Shown here in pieces: positions 60,865 to 62,002 of a DNA stretch of 62,002 nucleotides. Each line of letters begins with the position of its first letter. Positions within the stretch are counted from its first letter, which is position 1. The position numbers were made by a program, and so were the translations under genes. The DNA is taken from the NCBI GenBank assembly GCA_022402535.1, contig JAKRSD010000001.1, positions 1 through 62,002 of the forward strand. The letters are read 5' to 3'. The notes under the pieces are model-generated. The model was not told the DNA's origin. It did no database searches and was given only the letters and a program-made list of their open reading frames with translations. The stretch comes from Flavobacteriales bacterium. Lineage in GTDB: Bacteria > Bacteroidota > Bacteroidia > CAIKAF01.

Positions 60865-61749
60865 TTACTTATGAATTTCAGCCAATTGTTTAGTTAATTC
60901 TGAAGGAGGCTGCCCCGTTTTGGCTTTAATAAAACTTGAAAATGAAGCGGGAGAATCAAAACCGAGTTGGTATGCTATCTCTTTATGCGACAATTCTTCA
61001 AAAAGCAACATGCGTTTTGCTTCGAGTAAAATTCTGGAGTGGATGACCTGAAGAGGGCTTAATCCGGTATGTTTTTTAGTGGATTCAGAAAGTTTTTTTT
61101 CAGTGGTTCCGAGCTTTTCAATATAATACCTGACCCCCAAATTATTGGTGTAATGAAGTTCCAATAATTGGTAGAAATCGATTAATAACCTTTTATCTGA
61201 AGCCTTTGTTGAATTATCTTTTAATCGGCTGTTTTCAATAACTAAAGAAATAAAAGCCTGTAAGAGGTGGGTTACAACCAGATTGTTTGTTGCATCGTTT
61301 TTACTGAGGTGTTTGCTCAAAATATCCAGAAGTGACTGTAGTTCTTCAAATAAATCGGGACGATTTTCAAAAATTATTGCCGGGTTATCATAAAAAAGGA
61401 GCTGTCTTAGTATGGACCGCAGTTCAGCGGAGCTGATCCGGTCTTCAGTAAATTGAACAACGGTGCCTGAGGAGTTATTCCTGTTCATTAAGTGAATCTG
61501 CTGCGGACAAATAATATAACAGCTGTGGTTATGTCCTGCATAATTTTTAAAATCAATAAGTTGGTTACACCCGCCGACTTCAATCAGCATGATTTCGAAA
61601 TAAGTATGCCTGTGTTCTCTTTTAAAATCGTAGGGATTTGTGTGATCCAACGGTAAAATATTGATTTGCTTGGAATCATGCTCAAGAGAATGTACGGGAA
61701 GTTTTTTCTTTTCCGTACGCTGTTTTGATGTATAATTCGCATCTTTCAT
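60865..61749 (-). CDS. AraC-family transcriptional regulator
   Basis: 294 residues. The N-terminal part (about 25-110, KREHRHTYFEIMLIEVGG) is a cupin-like sensing domain. The C-terminal half, after a helical linker, has two helix-turn-helix units (YYIEKLGTTEKKLSESTKK and HKEIAYQLGFDSPASFSSF), with the AraC ending AKTGQPPSEL. It probably activates nearby or distant genes in response to a small molecule. No target operator is recognised. Confidence 0.9.
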   Translation of the reverse strand: MKDANYTSKQRTEKKKLPVHSLEHDSKQINILPLDHTNPYDFKREHRHTYFEIMLIEVGGCNQLIDFKNYAGHNHSCYIICPQQIHLMNRNNSSGTVVQFTEDRISSAELRSILRQLLFYDNPAIIFENRPDLFEELQSLLDILSKHLSKNDATNNLVVTHLLQAFISLVIENSRLKDNSTKASDKRLLIDFYQLLELHYTNNLGVRYYIEKLGTTEKKLSESTKKHTGLSPLQVIHSRILLEAKRMLLFEELSHKEIAYQLGFDSPASFSSFIKAKTGQPPSELTKQLAEIHK

Positions 61750-61795
61750 GTAAGCATGGTAAATGTATGATTTTAAATTATATGTGTGTGTTTTA

Positions 61796-61907
61796 TCAGT
61801 TAGAAAAAAACAACAACACCGAAACCCAATGACCGAAGAATACTTTTTTCATGATATCCCCGGATTTCAAGTAAAGAAAATCATTGTACTGGAAATGGGG
61901 AAGGGGA
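61796..61907 (-). pseudogene. duplicated 5' end and upstream region of the M2 peptidase gene
   Basis: Bases 61807-61907 match 59872-59972 without gaps, with about 9 differences over the best 89 bases (counted by eye). The copy holds the start codon (ATG at 61852-61850) and the leader peptide MKKVFFGHWVSVLLFFSN, which stops at 61796, just where the lipobox Cys would be. The bases upstream of the ATG are also duplicated. It appears to be a remnant, lying 46 bases upstream of the AraC gene start. Confidence 0.7.
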
Positions 61908-61926
61908 TGAACGGGACAAGAAGAAA

Positions 61927-61998
61927 AAACTCCGAAGGAGTTGAAAGTGTCTTAGACCCCTATTTTTTGGATAAAACCGTTCGAAGAGTTTAGGTCTA
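61927..61998. repeat. inverted repeats at the right edge
   Basis: AACTCC/GGAGTT (61927-61932 and 61936-61941) forms a perfect stem with a three-base loop. TAGACC (61952-61957) and GGTCTA (61993-61998) are a wider inverted pair. No gene is credible in this stretch. Such motifs resemble intergenic repeats of Bacteroidota. The window ends here, so the element may continue. Confidence 0.4.
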
Positions 61999-62002
61999 TT
62001 TC

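Noticed and set aside
61763-61993. 76-residue plus-strand open frame at the right edge
   Set aside because: It reads through the complement of the duplicated peptidase leader and inverted repeats; no start context or protein signature.

Overview
The window is a gene-dense chromosomal segment of a member of the Bacteroidota. Five proteins carry type IX secretion (T9SS) sorting domains. There are also a SusC/HmuR-like TonB receptor with HmuY proteins, DUF5686, YfhO, Kbl, a Bacteroidota-style cytochrome oxidase cluster, and many copies of the phylum's -7 promoter box TAnnTTTG. Several boxes lie only 4-8 bases before a start codon. The order or family cannot be fixed by eye. No rRNA, tRNA, CRISPR array, transposase or phage structural gene was seen.

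Layout. 1-653: a frameshifted end of a surface protein and a hairpin. 0.7-2.5 kb (-): upp, a small membrane protein and a YjjG-like nucleotidase. 2.6-8.2 kb: a secreted protein, Ppx/GppA, an AlkB-type hydroxylase, a T9SS cargo and an acidic membrane protein. 8.3-17 kb: a 1287-residue T9SS type B protein, a carotenoid-isomerase-like oxidoreductase, aat and a DUF5686 outer membrane protein, followed by a REP-like repeat. 17.1-22.8 kb (-): heme-copper oxidase assembly and accessory subunits (cyoE, two subunit III genes, subunit IV, a Cys-less Sco-like protein, Sco1, DUF420, a small CxxC protein) and ppa. 22.9-28.8 kb: a beta-CASP nuclease, a DcrB-like protein, SDR and OYE enzymes, and a conserved protein of unknown function. 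28.4-29.8 kb: small membrane and unknown proteins.

29.9-34.4 kb (+): a probable heme-uptake operon in which a T9SS-exported HmuY-like protein, a TonB receptor and a HmuY lipoprotein follow one another. 34.5-36.9 kb: an SGNH hydrolase and a LysM protein whose transglycosylase domain has lost its catalytic Glu. 36.9-40.2 kb (-): a cobalamin riboswitch drives a BtuB-like receptor and a BtuG-like propeller lipoprotein. 40.2-46.7 kb: an outer membrane barrel, kbl, an aspartoacylase-like hydrolase, a T9SS cargo, a secreted sphingomyelinase-like phosphodiesterase, and an ECF sigma factor with its putative membrane regulator. 46.7-51.7 kb (-): an overlapping operon of PGI/PMI, nadC, YihY and YfhO. 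51.7-57.6 kb: RNase H, then (-) a polyprenol-mannose synthase, pyrC, a small membrane protein and a secreted protein split by one in-frame TAA; then a SPOR protein. 57.5-62 kb (-): a ferredoxin-like protein, GNAT, M2 peptidase, T9SS cargo, AraC regulator, and a duplicated fragment of the peptidase gene's 5' end.

The most interesting points are the two-HmuY heme operon, the single-stop split of a C2-like secreted protein, the dead MltD-like domain, the duplicated peptidase leader and the repeated evidence for leaderless transcripts.
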